Assembly: GCF_039528515.1 (NCBI RefSeq)
Contig: NZ_BAAALT010000004.1
Coordinates: 1-64,000 of the forward strand
Length of the DNA: 64,000 nucleotides
Direction of reading: 5' to 3'
DNA from: Luedemannella flava
GTDB lineage: Bacteria; Actinomycetota; Actinomycetes; Mycobacteriales; Micromonosporaceae
In this document: positions 52,816 to 60,926 of the stretch, piece by piece
Layout: each line of letters opens with the position of its first letter
Numbering within the stretch: position 1 is the first letter of the stretch
The notes under the pieces: generated by a model
What the model was told of the DNA's origin: nothing
What the model saw: only the letters and a program-made list of their open reading frames with translations
Database searches by the model: none
Position numbers and translations under genes: made by a program

Positions 52816-52833
52816 TATAGAGACATCGGACGT
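52816..52833. promoter_or_regulatory. operator of the fucose-type locus (regulator side)
   Basis: TATAGAGACATCGGACGT lies between the regulator start (52776) and the mutarotase start (52891) and shares 14 of 18 positions with TATAAAGACATCTGATGT at 46248. A site at both ends of the locus points to autoregulation and control of the transporter operon by the same FadR-type protein. Confidence 0.65.
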
Positions 52834-52890
52834 TTATCACGCTGGCCCCAGCGGCCGTCCGGAAGACAACGCCCCCGGAAGGAATGAGGA

Positions 52891-53226
52891 ATGCAACGGA
52901 TCGGCTCCATCATCCGGCTGCGCCCGGAGCATCGCGACACCTACCTCAAGTTGCACGCCGAGGTCTGGCCGAGCGTCGAGCAGACCCTGCGCGACGCGAA
53001 CATCCGCAACTACACCATCTTTCTCCACGACGACCTGTTGATCGGCTATTACGAGTACGTGGGGGACGACTTCGACGCTGACATGGAACGCATCGCCGCC
53101 GATCCGCAGACCCAGCAGTGGTGGAAACTCACCGATCCCTGCCAGGAGTCCGTCGCGGAGCCCGGCAGCGGGCACTGGTGGGCTCCCATGCGCGAGATCT
53201 GGCACCTGAGCGACGACGCGGCCTGA
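52891..53226 (+). CDS. L-rhamnose/L-fucose mutarotase family protein
   Basis: A 111-residue RhaM-like alpha/beta-barrel mutarotase (COG3254 type), recognisable from IIRLRPEHRDTYLKLHAEVWP, NIRNYTIFLHDDLLIGYYEY and the C-terminal WWAPMREIWHL. It equilibrates sugar anomers after import. ATG at 52891 follows GGAATGAGG. It is divergent from the FadR-type regulator. The next gene is convergent, 9 bp away. Confidence 0.9.
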   Translation: MQRIGSIIRLRPEHRDTYLKLHAEVWPSVEQTLRDANIRNYTIFLHDDLLIGYYEYVGDDFDADMERIAADPQTQQWWKLTDPCQESVAEPGSGHWWAPMREIWHLSDDAA

Positions 53227-53235
53227 CGACGGAGC

Positions 53236-54993
53236 TCAGGTTCGCAGCGTCCACTTCTGGTTGGCCCCGCCGTTGCACTGCCAGAGGATGAGCCTGGTTC
53301 CGTTGGCGGTGGCGGCGCCGTTGGCGTCGAGGCACAGGCCGGACTGGACGCCGGTGATCGTGCCGTCGGTGTTGACGTTCCACTGCTGGTTGGTCTGGCC
53401 GTTGCAGTCCCAGATGATGACCTGGGTGCCGTTGGTGGTGCCGCGTCCGGACGCGTCGAGGCACTTGGTGCCGTACACCTGCAGTTGCCTGCCGGACGTG
53501 TAGGTCCAGGCCTGGTTGGTCTGGCCGGTGCAGTCCCACAGTTGGAGCTGGGTGCCGTTGGTCGTGGTGCTGTTCGGCACGTCCACGCACCGACCCGACT
53601 GCGCACCGACGATCGGGGCGCCCTGGCCGCCGCCACCCGTCGGGGGCAGCACCGTGATCGTGAAGGTGTCGCTGGCGTTGGGGTGCGCCACGGTGACCGT
53701 CGTCGCGTTGCCCGACAGCGTCACGACGCTGTCGCGCACCGTGGACGGACCCGTGACGGCGCCCCCGTTGTTGTACGGGATGCTCTGTACGACGACGCGG
53801 ACCTGGTTGTTCTGCACGAGGCCGCTGACGGCGTCGAGGCGCTGCAGGTTGACCGCGACGTTGCCGGTCGTGCGGGCGCCGCCGACGAGCACCTTCGCCG
53901 AACCGGACGCCCTGGTGGCGAACGCGTCATAGTTGCCGCTCGGGGTGACCGACGCGATCTCGCCCGTCTGGTTGGCGTAGAAGTTGTACACCCACCACTC
54001 GCCCTTGGTCTGGTACTGCCCGCTGGAGTTACGGGTCAGCAGGCTGGCGAGGTCGTTGTGCAGGTTGGCGCCGCCGGCCCAGTTGGCGCGCAGGCCGTCC
54101 GCGCCGGCCCGCTCCAGCCGGGCGATGTACCACGCGCCCGCACCGGGGTTCTGCTCGCTGGCCGCGCCGTACTCGTTGATCTGGTACGGCCTGGGGTGGG
54201 CGATGCCGCGCGCGTTCAACGTGGTGTTGGCCGTGGCGACGTTGGACACCGGGTCGCCGGGCAGCGAGTGCCAGCTGACGATGTCGGGGACGACGTTGTT
54301 CGCCTTCACGTAGTCCAGGTACTGCGTCCACCAGCCGCTGGTCGACGGCACGCCGGCGAAACTGGGACCGACGATGAGCATGTTCGGGAACGTGGCGCGG
54401 ATGCGCTGGTAGGTGCGTCGCCACAGCTCGAAGTACTGCGACTGGGGCCGGTTCCAGAAGATCGTGATGTTCGGCTCGTTCCAGATGTCCCACTGGACCG
54501 TGATCCCGGCGGCCTTCACGTCGTTGAACAGCCGGGTCAGGAAGTTGTCGTAGTCGGTCCAGTTGCCGTTGTCGCCCGGGTACCGGCTGATGGAGGCGCC
54601 GTCGGCGCCCCAGAGGTCGTGGGGGAGCAGGATGAACGTGCCGCCCAGGCTGCTCGTGCGCCGGGCCTGGGCGACGGTCGCGTTCCACCGGCGGTCGTAG
54701 CCGCCGCCGACCCAGCCGCCGCCGGACAGCTGCGCGCCGCCGGCCCGCATGGCCTGGAACCTGACGTCGCGGAAGTAGCTGTCGGGCGGGTTGGCGCCGT
54801 TCTCGGTCATGCCGTAGATCCAGCCGGACGCTCGGTAGGTCGGTGTGCCGCTCGTGGTGGCGAAGTTGACGGTGAGGGACTCGTCGGCCGCGAGGGCGGG
54901 CTGGGCGACCGTCACGGCGTACCCGGCGACGAGGGACAGCGCGGCGGCGATGACGGCCGGCTTACGCCAGCGGTGGATTCGTGGGACATGCAC
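53236..54993 (-). CDS. secreted GH39-like glycosidase with ricin-type domain
   Basis: A 585-residue exported protein: signal peptide (about residues 1-35, cleaved near PALA-A), a clan GH-A barrel with acid/base E173 in WDIWNEPN and nucleophile E274 in YQINEYGAA, a beta domain, then a C-terminal ricin-B/CBM13 trefoil from about residue 460 with three QW-type repeats (NQAWTY, NQQWNV, NQKWTL). GTG at 54993 follows GGAGGAG. GH39 is my best family guess; GH30 or GH5 6-galactanase is an alternative. A LacI-type palindrome lies 70 bp upstream. Confidence 0.85.
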   Translation of the reverse strand: MHVPRIHRWRKPAVIAAALSLVAGYAVTVAQPALAADESLTVNFATTSGTPTYRASGWIYGMTENGANPPDSYFRDVRFQAMRAGGAQLSGGGWVGGGYDRRWNATVAQARRTSSLGGTFILLPHDLWGADGASISRYPGDNGNWTDYDNFLTRLFNDVKAAGITVQWDIWNEPNITIFWNRPQSQYFELWRRTYQRIRATFPNMLIVGPSFAGVPSTSGWWTQYLDYVKANNVVPDIVSWHSLPGDPVSNVATANTTLNARGIAHPRPYQINEYGAASEQNPGAGAWYIARLERAGADGLRANWAGGANLHNDLASLLTRNSSGQYQTKGEWWVYNFYANQTGEIASVTPSGNYDAFATRASGSAKVLVGGARTTGNVAVNLQRLDAVSGLVQNNQVRVVVQSIPYNNGGAVTGPSTVRDSVVTLSGNATTVTVAHPNASDTFTITVLPPTGGGGQGAPIVGAQSGRCVDVPNSTTTNGTQLQLWDCTGQTNQAWTYTSGRQLQVYGTKCLDASGRGTTNGTQVIIWDCNGQTNQQWNVNTDGTITGVQSGLCLDANGAATANGTRLILWQCNGGANQKWTLRT

Positions 54994-55063
54994 CGGTATC
55001 TCCTCCGTCGACCAGCGACGTACGGGTGGACTTTCGAGCGCTGACGTCACCGGACCTGATAGT

Positions 55064-55075
55064 CGAATCGATTCG
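55064..55075. promoter_or_regulatory. LacI-type operator upstream of the GH39-like gene
   Basis: Perfect 12-bp palindrome CGAATCGATTCG, 70 bp before the minus-strand glycosidase start. Identical copies occur at 55154, 57774, 57882 and 57895, all in promoter regions of this locus. Confidence 0.8.
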
Positions 55076-55153
55076 TTCGAACGGTAGGGCAGGGCGTCAG
55101 AACGTGTCAAGAATGTCGATGTGTGCGCACGGCGCCAGGGGCGGGACTCGCCA

Positions 55154-55165
55154 CGAATCGATTCG
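55154..55165. promoter_or_regulatory. LacI-type operator upstream of the GH43 gene
   Basis: Perfect palindrome CGAATCGATTCG in the same divergent region, about 120 bp before the GH43 start at 55284 and 90 bp from the copy at 55064 (centre to centre). Confidence 0.8.
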
Positions 55166-55283
55166 GCACGCAACCTCCCCATACATCGTCGGTCGTCACT
55201 GGTTGACGTCACTCGTATGACGTACTACGTTGCGCACCAGCGCCCGCTGGCGCGCACGTCCCGATCCGACGCTGGAGTCAACG

Positions 55284-56684
55284 ATGAAGCGACCCGCATC
55301 ACTGCTCGTGGTGGCGCTCGCCGTGCTGGCGCTCGGCGTCGGGCCGGCCCACGCGGCGACCGTGACCATCACGCCGGGTGCGGTGTGGACGGACACCTCC
55401 GGCGGTGTGATCCAGGCCCACGGCGAGGGCGTCACGAAGGTCGGCGGCACGTACTACTGGATCGGCGAGGACAAGACCAACGGCTCGCCGTTCCAGAACA
55501 TCCGGTGCTACTCGTCGACCGACCTGAGGAACTGGACGTTCGTCGGCAACCTGTTGACCCGCCAGTCCAGCGGCGACCTGGGCCCGAACCGCGTCGTCGA
55601 GCGGCCCCACGTCATCTACAACGCCGCCACCGCGACGTACGTGATGTACATGCACATCGACAACTCGAGTTACACGGAGCGAAAAGCCGGGGTCGCGACG
55701 AGCTCCAGCGTGTGCGGCAGCTACACCTACCGGGGCAGCTTCAAGCCGCTCGGCCATGACAGCCTCGACGACAACCTGTTCCTGGACGGCTCGACGGCGT
55801 ACCTCCTCAGCGAGGACCGCACGAACGCCAAGTTGCAGATCTACCGGCTGTCCGCGGACTTCCTCAGCGTCGCGGCGCTGGTGAAGACACTGCCGCAGTA
55901 CGAGTCGCCGGCCATGGTCAAGGTCGGTGGCACGTACTTCCTGTTCGGCTCCCATCTGACGGGCTGGAACACCAACGACAACCAGTACGCCACGGCCACC
56001 TCGATCGAAGGCACGTGGAGCTCGTGGCGCAGCTTCGCCCCGGCGGGGACGAACACGTGCAACTCGCAGGTCACCACCATCCTGCCGGTGACGGGCAGCG
56101 CCGGCACCAGCTACGTCTACCTGGGTGACCGGTGGAACCCCGGCAACCTCACGGACTCCCGCTACGTCTGGCTGCCACTGACGATCAGCGGCACGACCGC
56201 GTCGATGACCTGCCAGACGAGCTGGACGATCGACGCGGCGACCGGGTCGATCGGCTCCGGCGGCGCGACCTACTACCGGATCACGGCCCAGCACAGCGGC
56301 AGGGTCATGGACGTGTACGGCGTGTCCACGACCGACAGCGCCGAGGTCAAGCAGTGGAGCTGGAACGGCGGCGCCAACCAGCGGTGGGCGTTCGAGGACG
56401 CGGGCGGCGGCTACTACCGCGTCGTCAGCCAGAACAGCGGCAAGTGCCTCGACGTGTCCGGCGCGTCCACCGCCGACGGCGCCAACATCATCCAGTACAC
56501 CTGTACCGGCGGCGCCAACCAGCAGTGGCAGTGGCGTGCCACGGGCAGCTACTTCCAGCTCGTGGCACGGCACAGCGGCAAGTGCCTCGACGTGGTGTCC
56601 GCCGACACCGCCGACGGTGCCGACATCCAGCAGTACGCCTGCGGCAGCGGCGCCAACCAGCAGTGGACCCGCGCGGTGCCGTAG
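55284..56684 (+). CDS. secreted GH43 exo-beta-1,3-galactanase-like enzyme with ricin-type domain
   Basis: A 466-residue exported protein: signal peptide cleaved near AHA-A (residue 24), a five-bladed GH43 beta-propeller (DTSGGVIQAHGEGVTKVGGTY, YWIGEDKTNGS, VVERPHVIYNAATATYVMYM, HDSLDDNLFLD, ESPAMVKVGGTYFLFGSHL) and a CBM13/ricin trefoil with NQRWAF, NQQWQW and NQQWTR repeats. The propeller resembles galactan 1,3-beta-galactosidases (GH43 subfamily 24), pointing to type II arabinogalactan. ATG at 55284 follows CTGGAG. It ends 9 bp from the convergent LacI gene. Confidence 0.88.
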   Translation: MKRPASLLVVALAVLALGVGPAHAATVTITPGAVWTDTSGGVIQAHGEGVTKVGGTYYWIGEDKTNGSPFQNIRCYSSTDLRNWTFVGNLLTRQSSGDLGPNRVVERPHVIYNAATATYVMYMHIDNSSYTERKAGVATSSSVCGSYTYRGSFKPLGHDSLDDNLFLDGSTAYLLSEDRTNAKLQIYRLSADFLSVAALVKTLPQYESPAMVKVGGTYFLFGSHLTGWNTNDNQYATATSIEGTWSSWRSFAPAGTNTCNSQVTTILPVTGSAGTSYVYLGDRWNPGNLTDSRYVWLPLTISGTTASMTCQTSWTIDAATGSIGSGGATYYRITAQHSGRVMDVYGVSTTDSAEVKQWSWNGGANQRWAFEDAGGGYYRVVSQNSGKCLDVSGASTADGANIIQYTCTGGANQQWQWRATGSYFQLVARHSGKCLDVVSADTADGADIQQYACGSGANQQWTRAVP

Positions 56685-56693
56685 CCGCGCCGG

Positions 56694-57707
56694 TCAGCCG
56701 GAGCGGGCGGGGCCGGTCGAGGACCGCAGCGCGATCGGTGGTGACAACAGCACGTGCCGTGCAGCCGACTCCGGCTCCGCAATGCGCTCCAGCAGCAGCT
56801 CCACCGCCCGGGAACCCATATCGTGGGCGGGCACGTCGGCCGCGGTCAACGGCGGATGGAAGTCCTCGGCCCAGTGCTGTGCCACGACCCCGGTGACGGA
56901 GAAGTCGCGCGGGATGCGCAGCCCGGCGTTGTCGAGCGCCCGCTGCACGCCGCGCAGGGCGGCCTCGTTGATGGTGGCGATGGCCGTGACGTCGGGATGC
57001 TCGGCGAGCAGTCGCCGCGTGGCCGCGTGCCCGGCAGGGGCGTCATCGGCGCAGCACAGCGACATGCCGGAGATGCCGCGCTCGGTGATCGCCTCGGTGA
57101 ATCCCGCGAGCGCCCGGTGGCCGGGACCGTAACCCGAAGCGACGAGCTCCTGCGAACGGTTGATCAGGGCGATGTGCCGGTGGCCGAGGTCGGCCAGGTG
57201 GTGCACGCACCGGCCGATGAGGTGGGCGTAGTCGACGTCGACCCAGGACAGGCTGTCGGGCTGTGCGGTGCGGCCGATGGTCACGAACGGGATCCGGGTC
57301 TGTTGGAGGCGGGCCACCCTGGCGTCCTCCAGCCGGATCTCCATCACTATGACGCCGTCAACGCGCTGTCCGGTGACGAGGCGTTCGAAGGACCGGTCGT
57401 GGTCGCCGCCCGACGGGGACAGCAGCACGTCGAGATCCACGCGCGCGGCGGCCTCCACGACGCTGGCCACGAAGCCCAGCTGCATGTCGGTCAGGGCCCG
57501 ACTGGCGGGTGGGATGACGAGGCCCAGGGTGCGGGTGCGGCCCTCCTTGAGGGCGCGGGCGGACGCGTTGGGCCGGTAGCCCGACTCGGCGATGACCCGT
57601 TCGATGCGTTTGCGGGTCTTGTCCGACACGGCCCGTCGTCCGGTGAGCGCGTAGGAGACGGTGCTCCGCGACACACCGGCCAGGCGTGCGATCTCGCCGA
57701 TATTCAC
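56694..57707 (-). CDS. LacI-family regulator of the glycosidase/transporter locus
   Basis: A 337-residue LacI/GalR repressor with HTH IGEIARLAGVSRSTVSYALTG and hinge helix ASARALKEGRTRTLGLV, then a periplasmic-binding-like effector domain (GVIVMEIRLED, GHRHIALINRS, ISGMSLCCADD). GTG at 57707 follows GGGAGA; longer frames lack homology. CGAATCGATTCG palindromes in front of this gene and its neighbours are the expected operators, so it probably represses itself, both glycosidases and the importer until a galactan-type sugar binds. Confidence 0.93.
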   Translation of the reverse strand: MNIGEIARLAGVSRSTVSYALTGRRAVSDKTRKRIERVIAESGYRPNASARALKEGRTRTLGLVIPPASRALTDMQLGFVASVVEAAARVDLDVLLSPSGGDHDRSFERLVTGQRVDGVIVMEIRLEDARVARLQQTRIPFVTIGRTAQPDSLSWVDVDYAHLIGRCVHHLADLGHRHIALINRSQELVASGYGPGHRALAGFTEAITERGISGMSLCCADDAPAGHAATRRLLAEHPDVTAIATINEAALRGVQRALDNAGLRIPRDFSVTGVVAQHWAEDFHPPLTAADVPAHDMGSRAVELLLERIAEPESAARHVLLSPPIALRSSTGPARSG

Positions 57708-57773
57708 CGGATCTCCCTGCGAATAACTGTTACATCGTGGGCGCTGCGCGCGTCGGGTGCTCGCCATCCTATG

Positions 57774-57785
57774 CGAATCGATTCG
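57774..57785. promoter_or_regulatory. LacI-type operator upstream of the lacI-family gene
   Basis: Perfect palindrome CGAATCGATTCG extended by one pair (G...C), 67 bp upstream of the minus-strand regulator start at 57707; suggests autoregulation. Confidence 0.8.
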
Positions 57786-57881
57786 CGATGGCGACCATGC
57801 GGCCCGGCCGCGTTGCGGGCGCCGCGAAGCGTTCCGCGTCGTTCCACATTGACCACCGAGGGCTGGCGTCCTATCGTCGGT

Positions 57882-57906
57882 CGAATCGATTCGCCGAATC
57901 GATTCG
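57882..57906. promoter_or_regulatory. tandem LacI-type operators upstream of the importer operon
   Basis: Two copies of CGAATCGATTCG (57882-57893 and 57895-57906) separated by a single C, 52 bp before the binding-protein start. The 13-bp period places two dimers on different faces of the helix. Confidence 0.8.
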
Positions 57907-57957
57907 ACCGACATCTGACGGCACCGCTACGTTCCACCGGCTGATGAAGGGACATCC

Positions 57958-59199
57958 ATGCGCTCACCGATGACCGGACGCGCCATCGCCGTGATCCTGG
58001 CCGCGCTCGCCGCCGGCGCAACTGTGGCGTGCACCCCGACCGGCGGCGACAGTTCGGCGAAGACCAGCTACACGATCTGGGACCCCTACCCCCAGTACGA
58101 CAGTGGCTCCGACTGGGTCGCGCTGCTCAACAGGTGCGGCACGGACGCGGGCGTCACCGTCACCCGCACCAGCTTCGACACCACCGACCTGACCACCAAG
58201 GTGCTGCTGGCCGCGCAGCAGGGCACGGCCCCCGACGTCCTGATCGTCGACAACCCGGTCATCTCCACCCTGGCCGAGGCCGGCGTGCTCGCCTCCGCCG
58301 ACGACACGTCGCTCGACACCACCGCCATCCCGCCCAACCTGCTCGGCGCCGGGCAGAGCGCAGGCAGGACGTACGGCATCCCGATCGGCGCGAACACCCT
58401 GGCGCTGTACTACAACAGGTCCGTGCTCGCCGCCGCCGGCGTCGACATCGCCTCGGTCACCGACTGGGCGTCCCTGACCAGCGCACTGGCCAAGGTGAAG
58501 GCCGCGGGCAAGAAGGGGATCACGTTCTCGGCGATCGGCACCGAGGAGGGCAGCTTCCAGTTCCTGCCGTGGTTCTGGGGCGCGGGCGCCAACCTCACGA
58601 AACTCGACTCCGCGCAGGCGGTGGCGGCACTGGCGCTGTGGACCGACTGGCTCAAGCAGGGCTACGCGCCCAACTCGGTCATCAACAACACCCAGACCAC
58701 CAGCTGGCAGGAGTTCGCCACCGGCGACTACGCCTTCGCCGAGAACGGCACGTGGCAACTCGGCAACGCCAAGAAGACCGGTTTCGAGTACGGGATCATC
58801 CCCGTTCCCGCGACGAACGGCGGCACCGCCCCGGCACCCACGGGCGGCGAGTTCGTCAGCGTGCCCGTGCAGAAGGACACCGGGCGCTACGCCACCACCC
58901 GCAAACTCGTGGCGTGCCTCGCCTCGACGGAGAACTCACTGGCCACCGTCACCGCGCTGAACTACGTCGCGCCGACGGAGGCGGTCCAGGCCAAGCAGGT
59001 CGCCGCCAACCCCGAGCTGAAGGTGTGGGTCGACGCGGTCAAGGTCGCCAAGGGTCGCACCGGTGACAACCTCGGCACCAGGTACCCGAAGATCTCGCAA
59101 CCGTTGTGGACGGCCGTGCAGGCCGCGCTGAGCGGGTCGAAGACACCGCAGGCGGCCCTGACCGAGGCCCAGACCGCCGCCGCGGCGGCGACGAAGTGA
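57958..59199 (+). CDS. sugar ABC transporter substrate-binding lipoprotein (family 1)
   Basis: A 413-residue extracellular solute-binding protein with a lipoprotein signal (GATVAC, lipidated C25). The family 1 fold is seen in TKVLLAAQQGTAPDVLIVDNP, GIPIGANTLALYYNRSVL and WQEFATGDYAFAENGTWQL. ATG at 57958 follows GAAGGGAC. It is the first gene of an importer operon; its stop overlaps the first permease start. Substrate is probably an oligosaccharide released by the two secreted glycosidases. Confidence 0.93.
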   Translation: MRSPMTGRAIAVILAALAAGATVACTPTGGDSSAKTSYTIWDPYPQYDSGSDWVALLNRCGTDAGVTVTRTSFDTTDLTTKVLLAAQQGTAPDVLIVDNPVISTLAEAGVLASADDTSLDTTAIPPNLLGAGQSAGRTYGIPIGANTLALYYNRSVLAAAGVDIASVTDWASLTSALAKVKAAGKKGITFSAIGTEEGSFQFLPWFWGAGANLTKLDSAQAVAALALWTDWLKQGYAPNSVINNTQTTSWQEFATGDYAFAENGTWQLGNAKKTGFEYGIIPVPATNGGTAPAPTGGEFVSVPVQKDTGRYATTRKLVACLASTENSLATVTALNYVAPTEAVQAKQVAANPELKVWVDAVKVAKGRTGDNLGTRYPKISQPLWTAVQAALSGSKTPQAALTEAQTAAAAATK

Positions 59200-60086
59200 C
59201 CCGGGGGCGGGGTACCTCCACGCTGACCGCGTGGGCGTTCCTCGCCCCGGTCACGATCTACCTGATCGCCTTCTACGCCTACCCGCTCTACCGCAACGTC
59301 GACCTCAGCGTGCGCCACTACACCGTCCGGTCCTTCGTGTACGGCGACGCGTCCTTCATCGGCCTGGACAACTACCGGACGGTCATCGACAACCCGACAT
59401 TCGCGCCGGCGCTCGCCCACACCGCCGTGTTCACCCTGGTATCGCTGGCGATGCAGTTCTCCATCGGCATGGCGCTCGCGCTGTTCTTCGCCCGGCACTT
59501 CCCGCTGTCCGCCACGTTGCGGGCGCTGTTCCTCGTCCCGTGGCTGCTGCCGCTGATCGTGTCGGCGTCGACCTGGTCGTGGATGCTCAACAGCGACTCG
59601 GGCATCGTCAACGCCGCACTGGGCCTGATCGGCCTCGGCCCCGTCAACTGGCTCACCTCGCCGGCCTGGTCGCTGCCCTCGGTCACCATCGCCAACATCT
59701 GGATCGGCGTCCCGTTCAACCTGGTGGTGCTCTATAGCGGTCTCCAGGGCATCCCGCCGCAGCTGCACGAGGCCGCCACGCTCGACGGCGCGTCGGGCTG
59801 GCAGCGGTTCTGGCGGGTCACGTTCCCCCTGCTACGCCCGGTATCCGTGATCACGCTGCTGCTCGGGCTCGTGTACACCCTCAAGGTTTTCGACCTCATC
59901 TGGATCATGACCCGGGGCGGCCCGGTGGACTCCTCGACCACCCTCGCCACCTGGTCCTACCGGTTGGGCTTCGGCAATGCCCTGCCCGCGTTCGGGCCCG
60001 GTGCCGCTGTCGGCAACCTCCTGATCATTTTGGCGGTCGTCTTCGGCCTGCTCTATGTCCGGGTCCAGCGGAGGCGGGAGCTATGA
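59196..60086 (+). CDS. sugar ABC transporter permease 1 (MalF type)
   Basis: A 296-residue membrane protein with six helices and the EAA loop HEAATLDGASGWQRFWRVTFP that contacts the ATPase. GTG at 59196 overlaps the binding-protein stop; upstream sequence in this frame is not membrane-like. No ATPase is encoded here, so the system probably uses a shared MsiK-type ATPase, as is common in actinomycetes. Confidence 0.93.
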   Translation: MTRGRGTSTLTAWAFLAPVTIYLIAFYAYPLYRNVDLSVRHYTVRSFVYGDASFIGLDNYRTVIDNPTFAPALAHTAVFTLVSLAMQFSIGMALALFFARHFPLSATLRALFLVPWLLPLIVSASTWSWMLNSDSGIVNAALGLIGLGPVNWLTSPAWSLPSVTIANIWIGVPFNLVVLYSGLQGIPPQLHEAATLDGASGWQRFWRVTFPLLRPVSVITLLLGLVYTLKVFDLIWIMTRGGPVDSSTTLATWSYRLGFGNALPAFGPGAAVGNLLIILAVVFGLLYVRVQRRREL

Positions 60087-60901
60087 CCGCGAAGGCGGCC
60101 TGGTGGAAGACCGCGATCGGCCTGGGTCTCACGGCGGTCATGCTCTTCCCGGTCTACTGGATGATCAATGTGTCGTTCACCGAGGACCAGCGGATGCGCA
60201 GGAGCCCACCCGACTGGTTGCCGGTGAACGGCACGCTGGACGGCTACCGGGCGGTCATCGACCAGCAACTGCCGTACCTGGGCACGAGCCTGATCGTCGG
60301 GGTGGCGACGGTCGCGGCCACCCTCGCGATCGCCGCTCCGGCCGGCTTCGCGCTGGCCAGGCTGCGCCCCCGCGGCGCAAACGCGCTCACGTTCGCGCTG
60401 CTGGTCGCACAGATGATCCCCGCGATCATCATGGCGATGGGCTACTACGCCTTCCTGCTCAACGTCGGCATGCTCAACACCCTGTCCGGACTGGTCATCG
60501 CGGACACCACCATCGCCGTGCCGTTCGCCGTCCTCATCTACACCGCGTTCATGGCCGGCATACCCGGGGAACTGCTACAGGCGGCCGCCGCCGACGGTGC
60601 CGGCGTCGTGCGTACGTTCTGGTCGGTGGTGATGCCCGTCAGCCGCAACGCGACGGTCACGGTGTCGCTGTTCACGTTCCTGTGGGCGTGGTCGGACTTC
60701 GTCTTCGCCAGCACGCTGGACAGCGGCGGCACGCTGCGCCCGATCACGCTGGGCATCTACCACTACATCGGCAACAACAACCAGGATTGGAACGCCATCA
60801 TGGCGACCGCGGTCGTGGCGTCGGTTCCCGCGACCGTTCTGCTTGTCCTCGCCCAGCGATACGTCACCGCGGGCGTCACCGTCGGCGCGGTCAGGGACTG
60901 A
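60083..60901 (+). CDS. sugar ABC transporter permease 2 (MalG type)
   Basis: A 272-residue membrane protein with six helices and the EAA loop ELLQAAAADGAGVVRTFWSV. It starts with ATG overlapping the first permease's stop (ATGA) and ends 25 bp before the GH63-like gene. It pairs with permease 1 to form the channel. Confidence 0.93.
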   Translation: MTAKAAWWKTAIGLGLTAVMLFPVYWMINVSFTEDQRMRRSPPDWLPVNGTLDGYRAVIDQQLPYLGTSLIVGVATVAATLAIAAPAGFALARLRPRGANALTFALLVAQMIPAIIMAMGYYAFLLNVGMLNTLSGLVIADTTIAVPFAVLIYTAFMAGIPGELLQAAAADGAGVVRTFWSVVMPVSRNATVTVSLFTFLWAWSDFVFASTLDSGGTLRPITLGIYHYIGNNNQDWNAIMATAVVASVPATVLLVLAQRYVTAGVTVGAVRD

Positions 60902-60926
60902 CTCAGGTGCGACAGAGAGGCTCGAC

